Source of the DNA: Lycocorax pyrrhopterus obiensis
Taxonomy: Eukaryota; Chordata; Aves; Passeriformes; Paradisaeidae
DNA: 64,000 bases
Assembly: GCA_014706295.1 (NCBI GenBank)
Contig: JACSVZ010000007.1
Span: forward strand, 7,990,808 to 8,054,807
Direction: 5' to 3'
A program made the position numbers and the translations under genes. The notes under the pieces were generated by a model. The model was given only the letters and a program-made list of their open reading frames with translations, ran no database searches and was not told the origin of the DNA. How positions within the stretch are numbered: the first letter of the stretch is position 1; each line of letters opens with the position of its first letter. This document shows, in pieces, positions 48,892 to 59,279 of the stretch.

Positions 48892-51800
48892 ATGAGCCGG
48901 CTGCCGCCCGGCGCCGTGCTGGCACTCATGGGGCTGCTCTTCGCCAGGACCATGGCCTGGACATCCAGCGGGAAAACGCACGCGGAGCTGGTCAACAACC
49001 TCTACAGTGAGTCCCGGCAGCATCCTTTGGAATGTCAGTGTACGGATATTTAATGTCTGTGTATGGATATTTAGTGTCACACCGTGTCACACTGCTCACT
49101 CGGAAGGGCTGGGGTTAATATTCCTGAATTTCGGTATTTGCCCCAGCCTGAACTCGTTCTATTTATAGTTGGAAACAAAGTGTTATGCCAGAAGGGGCAG
49201 GAAAGCCTTTCCACACCTTCATTCCCTGCCTCTGGAAGTGTGTGACGCCTTTTAAAGTGCTACAGCTCGGTGTTCCGAGCCCGGGGGTGCAGCCGAGTGT
49301 CCCGGACGTCCATGCTGTGCCTCCAGCACTGCCCGGGGGCTGGAATGGGCTCAGGACAGCGGGCTGGAACACACATAAAAATAGCCGTAAACTTCCCCAA
49401 AATTCCCGCAGAAAGGTGTGAAGGGATGTTGGATGTCTCTGCAGTCATGGCCCTTGAGTTCGCTGCTGAAACCTGAACCGGAGTCTCCGCTTCCCGGCGT
49501 GAAACGTGACTCCCTTTCACTCCCGTTACACTTAGCAGTGTCAGAAGTGTTGTGGATGCAGGTGGTCACCCCCTGGAGATGGGCTGGTGGCTGGGCCCCT
49601 AGCGGGAATGGGAAAGGATGTCCTTCCATCAGCGTTGTGTTTGCTGGCTCTCTCAGATCCCTCGTTAATTCCCCCAGATCCACGAACTCCCTGAAGTGTG
49701 CATCCCCTTTCAAATCTCTTCTTGCTGGAGTGCTGGGGATTTCAGTCCTGCCTGTGTCTCTTTTCCTTCTTTCCCAGAAAAAGGGATCATTAAGTCTCAG
49801 CAAGTCTTCGATGTGCTGTTGGCTACGGACAGAGGTCACTACATCAAGTATTTCCCATACATGGATTCTCCTCAATCCATTGGTGAGTCACTTTTGGCAA
49901 AGCATCTGCTGTCAGCAGGGCACAAGGTGCCTTGGCAGGTGCTCCATGGTCTGCTTGTGGAATCCCTGTCCCTGGAAGTGTCCAAGCCCAGGCTGGATGG
50001 GGCTTGGAGCAACCTGGTTTAAGGGAAGGTGTCCCCGCCCATGGCAGGGGCTGGGACTGCATGAGCTTTAAGGTCCCTTCCAACCCAAATCATTCTGGGA
50101 TTCTGTGACAGGAGACAAGTGTTTTCCTATTTTTCTGGGAAGGTGGGGGAGAATTAAGAACTGTTCCCACTGGGAATTTTATCCCTTATCAAATAACTTG
50201 TGTCACCCGTTTCCTTTTAGGCTACAAGGCTACGATCAGCGCCCCACACATGGTAAGGTGAAAACTCCTCACTTTCAACAGAAATGGAGGAAATTGTTTG
50301 TTTCTCTTTTTATATTTAATTTTTCTTCAAGTAGAAAAGTGAAACATCCCATGGACATGATTATCCTGCTTGTTTCCTTAGGGATTTTTCTTTTTAAGAG
50401 GAGTTTCCCTTATACTCCTCCAGTTGCTTTAAAAGTGTGCTTAGATGGGAATTCCATGTTGTCCCTTTTTTTTTGCATGAGACCTTTTTTCCTTCTGTTT
50501 CACATCTAATTCCTGAGCCTCTGCCTAAATGGTGTTCTGCAAAAGATCTTCCAGGTCTGACACTTGAGTTTTGCTCTGGGAGTGTCAGGCACAAGGCCAG
50601 GTGTGCTGTGATTAAATCAGAGAACAAGGAAAAGTGCTGGGAGAGGAGACTAACGCAGGATGTTTCCCACCTCCTTGTCCTGGGTGTCCCTGCAGCACGC
50701 CCACGCGCTGGAGCTGCTCAAGGATCAGCTGGTGGAAGGTGCCAAGGCGCTGGATGTGGGATCTGGGAGCGGATACCTCACCGCATGCTTCGCCAGGATG
50801 GTGAGCTCACAGCACTCTATTCCCAGCCTGGAAAGTACATCCCTTCATTAGCTGATATAACTGGGACTACTCAGCCTTAAAACCAAGGAAGGGGCACAGT
50901 GCTTGCACCTTCTCTTCAGAACCTCTGCTCTGGAGTTTCTTCCTGGAAATTCCCCAATTCCCACTAAAACCTGCCCTGTCAAACATGTCTCTTCTATACG
51001 GGAGGCATCAGGTGTTTGGCTGATGTTCTTTCCAGATTGGCCCGACGGGAAAAGCTGTGGGTGTGGAGCACATCAAGGAGCTGGTGCACGAATCCATCCG
51101 GAACGTCCAAGAGGATGATCCGACGCTGCTCAGCTCCGGCCGTGTGAAGCTTGTGGGTGAGCTCCCTGCAATGCCGGCGTTTCTCCCTTGGCTCTGCTCC
51201 TCAAAGTCCTTCCAGTTTGTGTTCATGCTTCGAGTTGTTACGACAACCAAAGTCCTTCCTGTATGTTTTCCCTCTGTAGTTGGAGACGGCAGGCAGGGAT
51301 ACCCCGAGGAGGCTCCTTACGATGCGATCCACGTGGGAGCGGCCGCAGCCACCGTCCCCAAGGAGGTAAGAGTGGCCGTGCTGGGTGTCCCTAGAGAAAA
51401 TGCAGGAACCACTGGAAGCTTCTTTTCCGTCATGACCTTCACAGCACGGCTTATTCCCGTTGTCTGTGTGGGGTTTGTTTGCCTCTGCTGACCGGGATTT
51501 CTCCGTGCTGCAGCTGCTGAAGGAGCTGAAGCCGGGCGGGCGGCTGATCGTGCCCGTGGGGCCCGAGGGAGCGAACCAGGTGCTGATGCAGTACGACAAG
51601 ACCAGCGATGGGCACATCGTCGAGACCCAGCTCATGGGCGTCATCTACGTCCCTCTCACAGACAAGGAAAAGCAGTGGCCTCGGTAAAATCTGCTCTTCC
51701 CTGAGGAACACTCCTTCCTCTCCCTCTGAGCTTGCTCTCCTTGGCTTTGCTGACCGAGTCCTGGATCCCTGGCAGATGCTGTTTGTGGAAAAAAGAGAAC

Positions 51801-51960
51801 AGCTTGGCAAAGCAGGGGGCGTTTTCTGTTGGATAGGGCTTGCAGACTTCTATTTCCTCTTTTTCTGGAGCCTGTGTGTTTTTAAATTCCACATGATGCT
51901 GGCACAGAACTGAGGGAGTAGTAACTGTTGGTTTTCCTTTGCCTCAGGGATGACCTCTGA
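48892..51960 (+). CDS. PCMT1-like protein-L-isoaspartate O-methyltransferase with signal peptide and RDDL tail
   Basis: Eight coding exons: 48892-49006, 49778-49882, 50221-50252, 50696-50800, 51036-51156, 51280-51365, 51514-51683 and 51948-51960; 248 residues. It methylates isoaspartyl residues with S-adenosylmethionine to start repair of aged proteins. Landmarks: [39 protein letters not shown] motif [11 protein letters not shown] at 102-111, [50 protein letters not shown]. The family's usual start (MAW) is Met21 here; the added 20 residues ([20 protein letters not shown]) look like a signal peptide. The last exon gives RDDL, close to KDEL-type retention signals and to the RDEL of one human PCMT1 isoform. 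ER residence is inferred. PCMT1 itself sits elsewhere in the genome, so this is probably the paralog called pcmtl in fish. The exon before 48892 may be preceded by a small 5' UTR intron (CTCTCTCCGCAG at 48860-48871). Confidence 0.92.
49960..50110 (+). mobile_element. CR1 LINE fragment in PCMT1-like intron
   Basis: Forward CR1 3' end: CTGGAAGTGTCCAAGCCCAG, GGTGTCCCCGCCCATGGCAG, tail CATTCTGGGATTCTGTGAC. Confidence 0.92.
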
Positions 51961-52441
51961 CACACGGATGGATATCTCTAAAGGCACCTCTGAAAGCTCA
52001 TGAGTGAGACTTAGGCCTGTAGATGGTCAGTATGGTTTCGCTTTTTAATGGAAATTTCATCAATGGATAAAGGGAAGTTCTGCTTCAGAGGAGCTCGTTC
52101 CGGAGGGATGGAGAACGGGGGCAGGACCAGGGGAGTCTCTTGGAGGCCATGGCAGCTTCCAGAGAGCAGATCCAGACAACTCCAGCTATCCTCTCTGATA
52201 AACTCTAGATAACATCAGTTCACAGAGAATTCTGAAGGCAGACAGGAATACTTAAAGCTTCACTAAAACCACTTTAATATCGACTACTCTGCCTAATGCT
52301 TGGCAAAAACAAGTCGCAGTTAGTGTCTCGGAGCAGCAATGTATCCTGATTTGTCAGTGTTTTTAAAGATGGGAGCGTGTTCTCTTCCTGCCTGCACCGA
52401 CTAATTTAATAATGGGCAGCAACACTGGATTTTGAGGTTAT

Positions 52442-52600
52442 GAAAAATGCTTGTTTCTTAGAGTTGTTTTTTTCCTGTTTGGCATTTTGAAAAATGCGCA
52501 TTTCTGGACTTTTCCCTCTTTGGCACTGCGAAAAATGCGCATTTCTTGGTTTTTCTGATTGGGGTTACAAAAAAATGCTCATGTTTTGGCTTTTCCCTGA
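52442..52600. repeat. Degenerate tandem repeat with AAATGCGCATTT palindromes
   Basis: Four units of 39-47 bp, each starting GAAAAATGC or a close variant, at 52442, 52489, 52530 and about 52568. The two middle units contain the perfect 12-bp palindrome AAATGCGCATTT (52492-52503 and 52533-52544). The array lies between the PCMT1-like stop codon and the RPUSD2 promoter. Confidence 0.85.
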
Positions 52601-52616
52601 CGTGTCCCTCCCGCAG

Positions 52617-52713
52617 GCGGTGGCTGAGGAGGCTCACGAGGGGCAGGCGGGCTGCGGTGATGCTCGAGGGTCATTTGTGGAGCAGTTCCGAGGGGGGGAC
52701 TGCTCGGAGGTAA
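52617..52713 (+). other. Possible alternative terminal exon of the PCMT1-like gene
   Basis: A pyrimidine-rich acceptor (GTCCCTCCCGCAG) precedes an open stretch that joins in frame with the 51683 donor. It would replace RDDL with RRWLRRLTRG and about 23 further residues, ending TAA at 52711-52713. Overlapping AATAAA signals (52713-52722) follow at once. Human PCMT1 also alternates between an RDEL and an RWK end. No transcript evidence is available here. Confidence 0.35.
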
Positions 52714-52739
52714 ATAAATAAAGGCATTCTCGCTGCTCC

Positions 52740-53420
52740 ACCGCCTCCCTCCGCTCCCGCGCCCTCAGGACTCGGTGTCGGGGGGAGGCGGGAACGGGGC
52801 AGGGACGCCGGGGGCGTGGCCTGGCGGTGCCGGGCTCGCTGATTGGCCGCGCCGCCTGGCGCAGCGCGATGCGTCACGGTGTGCGGCGCGCGGTGTGGCC
52901 GCTGTGGGTGCGCGCGGTGCCGATCGGGGTCCGGCTGCTGCGCGGGGACATGGCCGAGCCGGGACCCGGCCCCAGCCGAGCCCGGGAGGAGGAGCCGGGC
53001 CCCGCCGGCAAGGAGGAGGCGGCGCCGGCCCCCAAGAAGCGGCGGCTGGCGGGCGGCGAGCGTTACGTGCCGCCGCCGCGGAAGCTGAACGCCGGCGTGA
53101 GCTTCGGCGCCGAGCACTTCGCCGAGACCTCGTACTACTTCGAGGGCGGCCTGCGCAAGGTGCGCCCCTACTACTTCGACTTCCGCACCTACTGCAAGGG
53201 GCGCTGGGTGGGCCGCAGCCTCCTGCACGTCTTCGGCTCCGAGTTCCGAGCGCAGCCCCTCGCCTATTACCGCGCCGCCGCCCGCGCCGGCCGCCTGCGC
53301 CTCAACGAGGAGCCCGTGCGCGACCTGGACATCGTGCTCAAGGTGGGCGGGCCCCGGGGTGCGCGCTCCGGTGGATGTCGTGGTGTGGTGGCAAAGCCCG
53401 GAGTGCCCCGAGCCATCAGC
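52740..53420 (+). promoter_or_regulatory. CpG-island promoter and first exon of RPUSD2
   Basis: Very GC- and CpG-rich, no TATA box, inverted CCAAT box (ATTGG) at 52842-52846 just upstream of the start codon at 52869. The upstream PCMT1-like transcript may end at AATAAATAAA near 52713-52722, leaving about 150 bp between the genes. Confidence 0.7.
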
Positions 53421-55889
53421 ACCACCCCGTGAGCTCCGTGGTCACATAACACAGGGCCAGGAGTTGGACTCGATAATCCTGATGGGTTCCTTCCAACTCG
53501 ACATATTCTACGAACCCTGTGGAGAGACTGAAGGGGAAATCGGGGTTCCCGGGGAATCCCTGCCCCACTGGGTTCGGGAATGTGTGGATCCTACAGCCCC
53601 ACACATGCCCCGTGGCTTCCTGTTTGGCCCCTGGGAATGGGAGTACGCTACGGCCAAGTTACGGGATTTGCATGGTGACACACACACAGTTGTTATCCTA
53701 GATCCGGGGTTCCTGGAGAAAAGGCCTTTAATTCTTCTCCCACAGTATCAAGTCCCCGTTGTCTGTGGCCGGGTGGGTGGTTGCACAAGCTGGACTCGAG
53801 CTAATTGTCCATGTCCCTTGCAGAACAACGACTTCCTCAGGAACACGGTGCATCGGCACGAGCCGCCGGTCACCGCGCAGCCCATCCGCATCCTGGCGGA
53901 GGATGAGGAGGTGGTGGTGGTGGACAAGCCCTCGTCCCTCCCTGTCCACCCCTGCGGCAGGTTCCGGCACAACACGGTCATCTTCATCCTGGGCAAGGAG
54001 CACGGCCTGCGGGAGCTGCACACCCTGCACCGCCTGGACCGCATGACCTCGGGCGTGCTCATGTTCGCCAAGACCGCGGCCGTGTCCAAGCGCATCGACG
54101 AGCAGGTCCGGCAGAGGCAGGTGAGGGCTTGGAGCCTCTGCTGCTGTGCTCTCCTGGAGCAGGTGTGCTCCAAAGTCAGCCAGATTTGGGCTCTGGATGA
54201 GCTCAAGTTCCCCAGACAGCTCATGGTTGTGTTGCTGTTCTGTTGGTGCTTCTCATCCTTAATAGGCTAAAGACAGAGTAAAAATTGAGTTTGGTAATAC
54301 TGGATTGGAAGTGAGCTCCTAAAAATTTAATTGAATTCGGTAATACTAGATTGATAATATTAGACTGAAAACCCTAAAAATTTAACTGCTTTTGCTGGTA
54401 TCAGATTGGAAGGGATGTTCTAAAAATTTAGTTCAATGCAGTAATTTAATTTAATTTGGTTATATTGGACTAAAAGGGATCTCCTACAAATTTAATTTGA
54501 TTTGTTAATATTAAATTGAAAAGGGTCTCCTAAAACTTTAATTGATTTTGGTAATTTTAGGTTGATAGTGGTCTCCTTTAAATTTAAATTATTTTGGTAA
54601 CAGTGGGTTGGAGGGGATCTTCTTCCCTAAGGGATTGTCCCACGGGACTGTGCAAACTTACTGGGATCATGCAAGCCAGTTAGAGAGCAGATTTATTTTT
54701 GAGTGGACACATGTCAATCATCCAATACTTTTGCAATTTTAAAATTCCCATTTTTCCAGAGTCTCTTGATCCAAACAAAACTTTTTCCAGGATTGGCTTC
54801 AGGGCTGTAAACCAAAGGCTGCAGAGAGATGTCTCCTGAATTTAATACGAGGAAAATAGGCCAGGCCTTTCTGTTCTTGATTTCCCAACTAGCTGGGGAA
54901 AACGTGAGGGGAAATTTGGCTTGAAGTAGCTGATTTAGTTTTTTTCCCTTTCCTGTTGTAATAAAATGCCACCTTTGGATGTATTTTATTGAGGGGAGAG
55001 GGAGGAAGAGCAAGGCTGGAGCTTGGGTGTGTTTTCCACGGTGTTTCCTGAGCCTTTCTCTTGTGTCTCCTGGCAGCTGGAGAAGGAATATGTCTGCCGG
55101 GTGGTGGGGGAGTTCCCAGAACACGAGGTGGTCTGCGAAGAGCCCATCCTGGTGGTTTCCTACAAGGTGGGCGTGTGTCGTGTGGATCCCAAGGGGAAGC
55201 CCTGCCAAACCCTCTTCCAGAGGCTCAGCTACAACGGCAGCACCAGCGTGGTGAGGTGTCTGCCGCGCACGGGCCGCACGCACCAGATCCGCGTCCACCT
55301 GCAGTTCCTGGGGCACCCCATTGTCAACGATCCCATCTACAACATGGAGGCGTGGGGCCCACACAGGGGCAAGGGCGGGAAGATCGGGAAGACGGATGAG
55401 GAACTCCTGAAGGCGCTGGTAGAGGAGCATCGTTCCAAACAGAGCCTGGAGGTCTTGGGTATTGGGGAGGAGGACTTGAACTCCAGTGGTGAGAGTAAAG
55501 ACTGTGGGAGTTCAGGTGACTGCACAAAGTCTACAGAGGCTGATCCTATAAATGGGAGTTCTTCCCCTGCTGAGGATGAGAAGGATCCCGAGAGGGTTAT
55601 GAAGGATCCCAAGAGGAATGACGTAGCAGCTTGTCCACTGAACTCTGGTATCAACCTGGAAGTGCTTGATAAAGACAAAGAGCTCGGTTTGTGTGGGAAT
55701 CAGGATGGACAAACAGGGGAGAAGGGTTGTGAAGAGAAGGACCCTTTGTGTGTGGAGTGCAGGACGAGCAGGCGGGACCCATCTCCCAGGGAGCTGGTGA
55801 TGTTCCTGCACGCCCTGCGCTACAAGGGAGCGGACTTTGAGTACTGCTCCAGCATGCCTGAGTGGGCCATGGAGGACTGGGGGGAATGA
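52869..55889 (+). CDS. RPUSD2: RPUSD2, RNA pseudouridine synthase domain protein 2
   Basis: Three exons: 52869-53342, 53824-54120 and 55077-55889, all phase 0; 527 residues against about 545 in human. The enzyme isomerises uridine to pseudouridine in RNA (RluA family) and has reported mRNA targets. The N-terminus is Arg-rich and hydrophobic (MRHGVRRAVWPLWVRAVPIG), so a mitochondrial form is possible; an in-frame ATG at 52950 (MAEPGP) could give a shorter form. Then KKRR, the conserved block FAETSYYFEGGLRKVRPYYF, an S4-like segment (RAGRLRLNEEPV), and the catalytic motif HRLDRMTSG with Asp230. The RluA C-terminal motif GRTHQIRVHLQFLGHP follows. The tail has an acidic, low-complexity insert and ends near LVMFLHALRYKG and WAMEDWGE. 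All catalytic parts are intact. Confidence 0.96.
53455..53515 (+). mobile_element. CR1 LINE fragment in RPUSD2 intron 1
   Basis: GAGTTGGACTCGATAATCCT and TTCCTTCCAACTCGACATAT are the last 60 bp of a CR1 3' end with a decayed tail. Confidence 0.8.
54280..54630. repeat. Degenerate AT-rich tandem repeat in RPUSD2 intron 2
   Basis: About six diverged units of 50-60 bp, each close to TTTGGTAATATTGGATTGGA followed by GGGATCTCCTAAAAATTTAA. It fills much of the first half of the intron. Confidence 0.8.
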
Positions 55890-56860
55890 GCCGGATACTC
55901 AGCACCTGCGGACACTGCTGGCCGGGAGAGCAGCATGCAAAGACCAAAGATTGACTTTTCATTGTGGTTGAGGTGAACAAAGTGTGCCTTGAGCTGGGGT
56001 GGGAGGGATCAGTGGGGCTGGAGAACTATCCCGGCTTCCCACAGGTGCTGTGAAAGATGAGGAGGGAAACGAGGCTAAAACAGGAGTTTTATGTTGCCCA
56101 TCAGTGAACTGACACTTGAGGGCAACAAGGACCGAACTCCGCTCGGCACGGGCAGCTTTGCCTTCACCTCAAAGGATTCTGGATCAATTATCCACATGGA
56201 TAATGAAGTGCGTGCACTAAAAGTCAAAGACTGATTTTTCTTCCAGCCTGCTGTGTTCTTGTGTCTTACAGTAAGAGCTGCTGGATGTCATGTCATAAAA
56301 AACCCTATTTTTACTGTATTTTATTGTCAGATTGATTTCAAAATTCCAAGATTATCCCTGAGAACACTGTGAGGTAAAACCAGAACACTGTAATCTGTTT
56401 TGTGCCTGCTGTTTGTCAGCAAGATCGACTTGCCTTTGAAATTACCAATATTCATTCAAATAATTACTTAAGTTAGTATTCTGGGTGCAGATACTGGGCC
56501 GTTTCGGAGGTCCTAGTTCCCAGATTTTGTCTTGAAGAGATTTTTTAATATCACTTCAATGTGACAATCAGCTCTCAAGAAAAACAAAAGCTGTTTTATG
56601 AAGCAGAAGACTTTTTAAAAAATAATTTTATATCAGTATATTTCCAGACTGATAAGTATCACCATAGTTCTTACTTTCATCGGTGTTTACACAGTCAATT
56701 CTTGGCTTCTGGGAGGGTTTTTATATTAATTTTGGAGATCTCAGGTTGGCCAGCCCACAGGAATTAGTACCTTCCTCCTAAAATCACTTGATGATGTCAC
56801 CAGGGTCAGGACGTGCCTACCAAACCACAATAAACCAGTGTTTGCTTCCAGTAGCTCAGA
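55890..56860 (+). other. RPUSD2 3' UTR
   Basis: Non-coding sequence after the stop codon. AATAAA at 56829-56834, followed by a GT-rich TGTTTGCTTCC, is a plausible end of the transcript. Confidence 0.5.
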
Positions 56861-57664
56861 GGAGCCCGGTGATGTCTTTCTGTGCGGGATCATCCAGCTG
56901 ATGTTGAGTATTTCCATAAAAATTCACTCAGGTTTGAGCTTTGCTCTTCTACATCCTGCCAAAGGTTTCGTGATTCTAATTTAATTCCAGATATTTAGAG
57001 AGATGATGCTAAAAATCAGCGTTATCCAGATTTTTGATGCATTGGAATACACCTTTCATGGAAATAAATGGAACCTGGGGACCTTCAGTGGGTAAAAAAC
57101 GAGTGGCTGGAGCTATTATTGGATTTGGATGCAGGGGAAAGGGGGTAGATTTAGGGGTGGCAATTAAATTAGACTTTGAGGTGTCCCAGGTTATGTTGGG
57201 AGGTTTTTTGGCAAGAAATTTCTGTTACAAAAAAAGCTTCTGCCAGGGATTTTCCTGACAGATTGGAGCCAAAGGGCCTGATGAGGAACTGGATCTCAGC
57301 ACTGCTTTTTCCCCTTTTCCTGGAATGATGGCTGCAGTTGGCAACTTTTAATTTCCTGGTCAATAAGCCCCTGGGCTTCTGTTTCCAAAATTCTGTGAAC
57401 ACTGAAAATTTAGGATTTATTTCACAAGGATCCTACCTCTAATTGCATTTTAATTAATTTTATTTTATTTAAGGTCAAAACAGTGTTTGATGTTTTTTTA
57501 GCTGGGAAAATGTTGCTCCTGGAGATTCCCTGTGATAAATTCCCATCTGAGGTTGGGTCTGAGGTAAATACTGGGTCCTGGTTGTAGGCTTAAAGTTTTC
57601 CATACAAAGTGTAGGTCCTGGAAGAATTCCTTTCTTTAGTACACCTTTACTTGGATATGCCTTG

Positions 57665-57740
57665 ACAGTGCTGGGTTGGGGTTTGTACTTGATCTTGGAG
57701 GTCTTTTCCATCCTAGACGATTCTATAATTCTGTCTTTAT
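57665..57740 (+). mobile_element. CR1 LINE fragment (3' tail)
   Basis: TTGATCTTGGAGGTCTTTTC followed by GACGATTCTATAATTCTGTC: a decayed CR1 terminus. Confidence 0.75.
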
Positions 57741-58299
57741 CGGGAGAATGTGTATCTCACTGTGCTAATGCACTTTTCCATACAAGTAAACCCTCCTGGC
57801 AAACCTCCCCATGGCTCAGCCTCTCCCTGTGCAGGACTGACTGGAATTAGCCCCTAAACACTCACCTTCCATACAGTAACACTTGTCCAGTTGTGTTTTA
57901 ACTGGTCCATTGTGGTTGGGAGCCTTTTGTGAGGCTGCACTGTTGTGATCTGGCCACTCTCTGCCCAGGATTTGGTATGAGCTAATTTCCAGAAGGATTT
58001 AAGTGTACTTAAAACCGTGGCAGCCTGTGCAGGAAGGGCTCAGAGCTCTCACAGCAGAAGTGTGAGATGCCCCTTCCGCTGGAAGCTCTGTGTTTCATTA
58101 ACTTCTACTTCCAGGCCTCTAATTCCAGACTTTTTTTGTGGTGAGCCCTCAATGACTTAGGCAGAGAGAAAAAGTTTTCCTGTATCTTGTCAATACACTC
58201 ATTTATGCTTTTTAAATTGCCATAACTTGATGGAAGACAAAGCCAAGTGCAGTAATTACTTATCCAAAGAGAACCTTGATGTCATTTTCAGTGAGGGGC

Positions 58300-58680
58300 T
58301 GGGACTTTAAAGCCCATCCAGTCCCACCCCCCTGCCATGGGCAGGGACATCTTCCGCTAGCCCAGGTTGCTCCAAGCCCCGTCCAGCCTGGCCTTGGACG
58401 CTGCCAGGGATCCAGGGGCAGCCACAGCTTCTCTGGGCAACCTGTGCCAGGGCCTCAGCACCTTCACAGGGAAGGATTTATTCCCAATATTCCATCTAAA
58501 TCTCCCCTTTTCCAGTTTGGAGCCATTCCCCCTTGTCCAAAGTCCAGCTCTCTTGGAGCCTCTTTAGGCACTGGGAGGGGCTCTAAGGGCTGGAGCCTTC
58601 TCTTTTCCAGGCTGAACAATCCCATCTGTATCAGCCTTTCCTCATAGGAGAGATCTTCCATCCCTCTAATTCTTACTCAA
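58300..58680 (-). mobile_element. CR1 LINE fragment
   Basis: Reverse CR1: GGCAGGGACATCTTCCGCTA, CAGCCACAGCTTCTCTGGGC, GCCATTCCCCCTTGTCCAAA and CAGCCTTTCCTCATAGGAGA. The 3' terminal repeat is missing. Confidence 0.92.
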
Positions 58681-58867
58681 AGCTTTCATAAAGGACCTGG
58701 CCAGCCCTAATAGGACGTTTTGTTGGGATTACAGAGGAGGTTGAGATTAAAAGGGATTAATTCCCAGTGTTGTCACATCTGGAAGCTCCACAGCAGGGCT
58801 GGATTCTGAGGAAAGGAGGTAAATCAGGCTATGCCACGGAGAAGCACCACAGGAAGCTGGATAGTGG

Positions 58868-59048
58868 GTGAGACCCCCTCAATCCCTCGGGACACTCTGT
58901 CCTGGCTGTGACCCCTAAATTCCTTGGGACACTATCCTGGGTGACCCCTAGATCCCTCATGACACTCTCTCCTGGCTGCAACCCCTAGAACCTTTGGGAC
59001 ACTCTATCCTGTGACCGTAAATCGCTCAGGACACTGTGTCCTGTCTGT
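58868..59048. repeat. Degenerate minisatellite, about five units
   Basis: Units of 33-40 bp, each like GTGACCCCTAAATCCCTCGG followed by GACACTCTGTCCTGGCT. It lies just beyond the 3' side of the tRNA gene. Confidence 0.85.
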
Positions 59049-59178
59049 GCCGGGCGCCACCCCCGCTTTTCCTTCTCCGCATAAGGGCCGAAGGGAGAGG
59101 CGAGACGGAGAGGTCCCCTTGGAAGTGTGGAGCAAAAAAAAAAAATATTTTCAAGTGTTAGGGAAAAGTTTTCTCTCC

Positions 59179-59260
59179 CGACGAGGATGGGATTCGAACC
59201 CACGCGTGCAGAGCACAATGGATTAGCAGTCCATCGCCTTAACCACTCGGCCACCTCGTC
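59179..59260 (-). tRNA. tRNA-Ser (anticodon GCT)
   Basis: 82-nt cloverleaf on the minus strand. The acceptor stem GACGAGG pairs with CCTCGTC, with discriminator G. The D arm is TGGCCGAGTGGTTAAGGCG (A box). The anticodon loop is CTGCTAA in stem ATGGA/TCCAT, with anticodon GCT at plus-strand 59225-59227. The long variable arm is typical of serine tRNAs, and the T arm contains GGTTCGAATCC (B box). A TTTT terminator follows at plus-strand 59164-59167. It reads AGC and AGU codons. No intron. All stems pair, so it is probably functional. Confidence 0.97.
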
Positions 59261-59279
59261 ACATCGACTGTTGTCTCAC

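Larger units (their letters stand above)
56861..59178. other. Interval between RPUSD2 and the tRNA gene
   Basis: Unique, largely AT-rich sequence with two CR1 pieces and a minisatellite. I see no gene. Confidence 0.5.

Noticed and set aside
48253..49053. 266-codon frame across the bidirectional promoter
   Set aside because: It joins antisense CCDC32 exon, promoter and the first methyltransferase exon; only the part from 48892 is real.
58985..59254. Minus-strand frame starting MAEWLRRW
   Set aside because: It is the tRNA-Ser gene read as protein.
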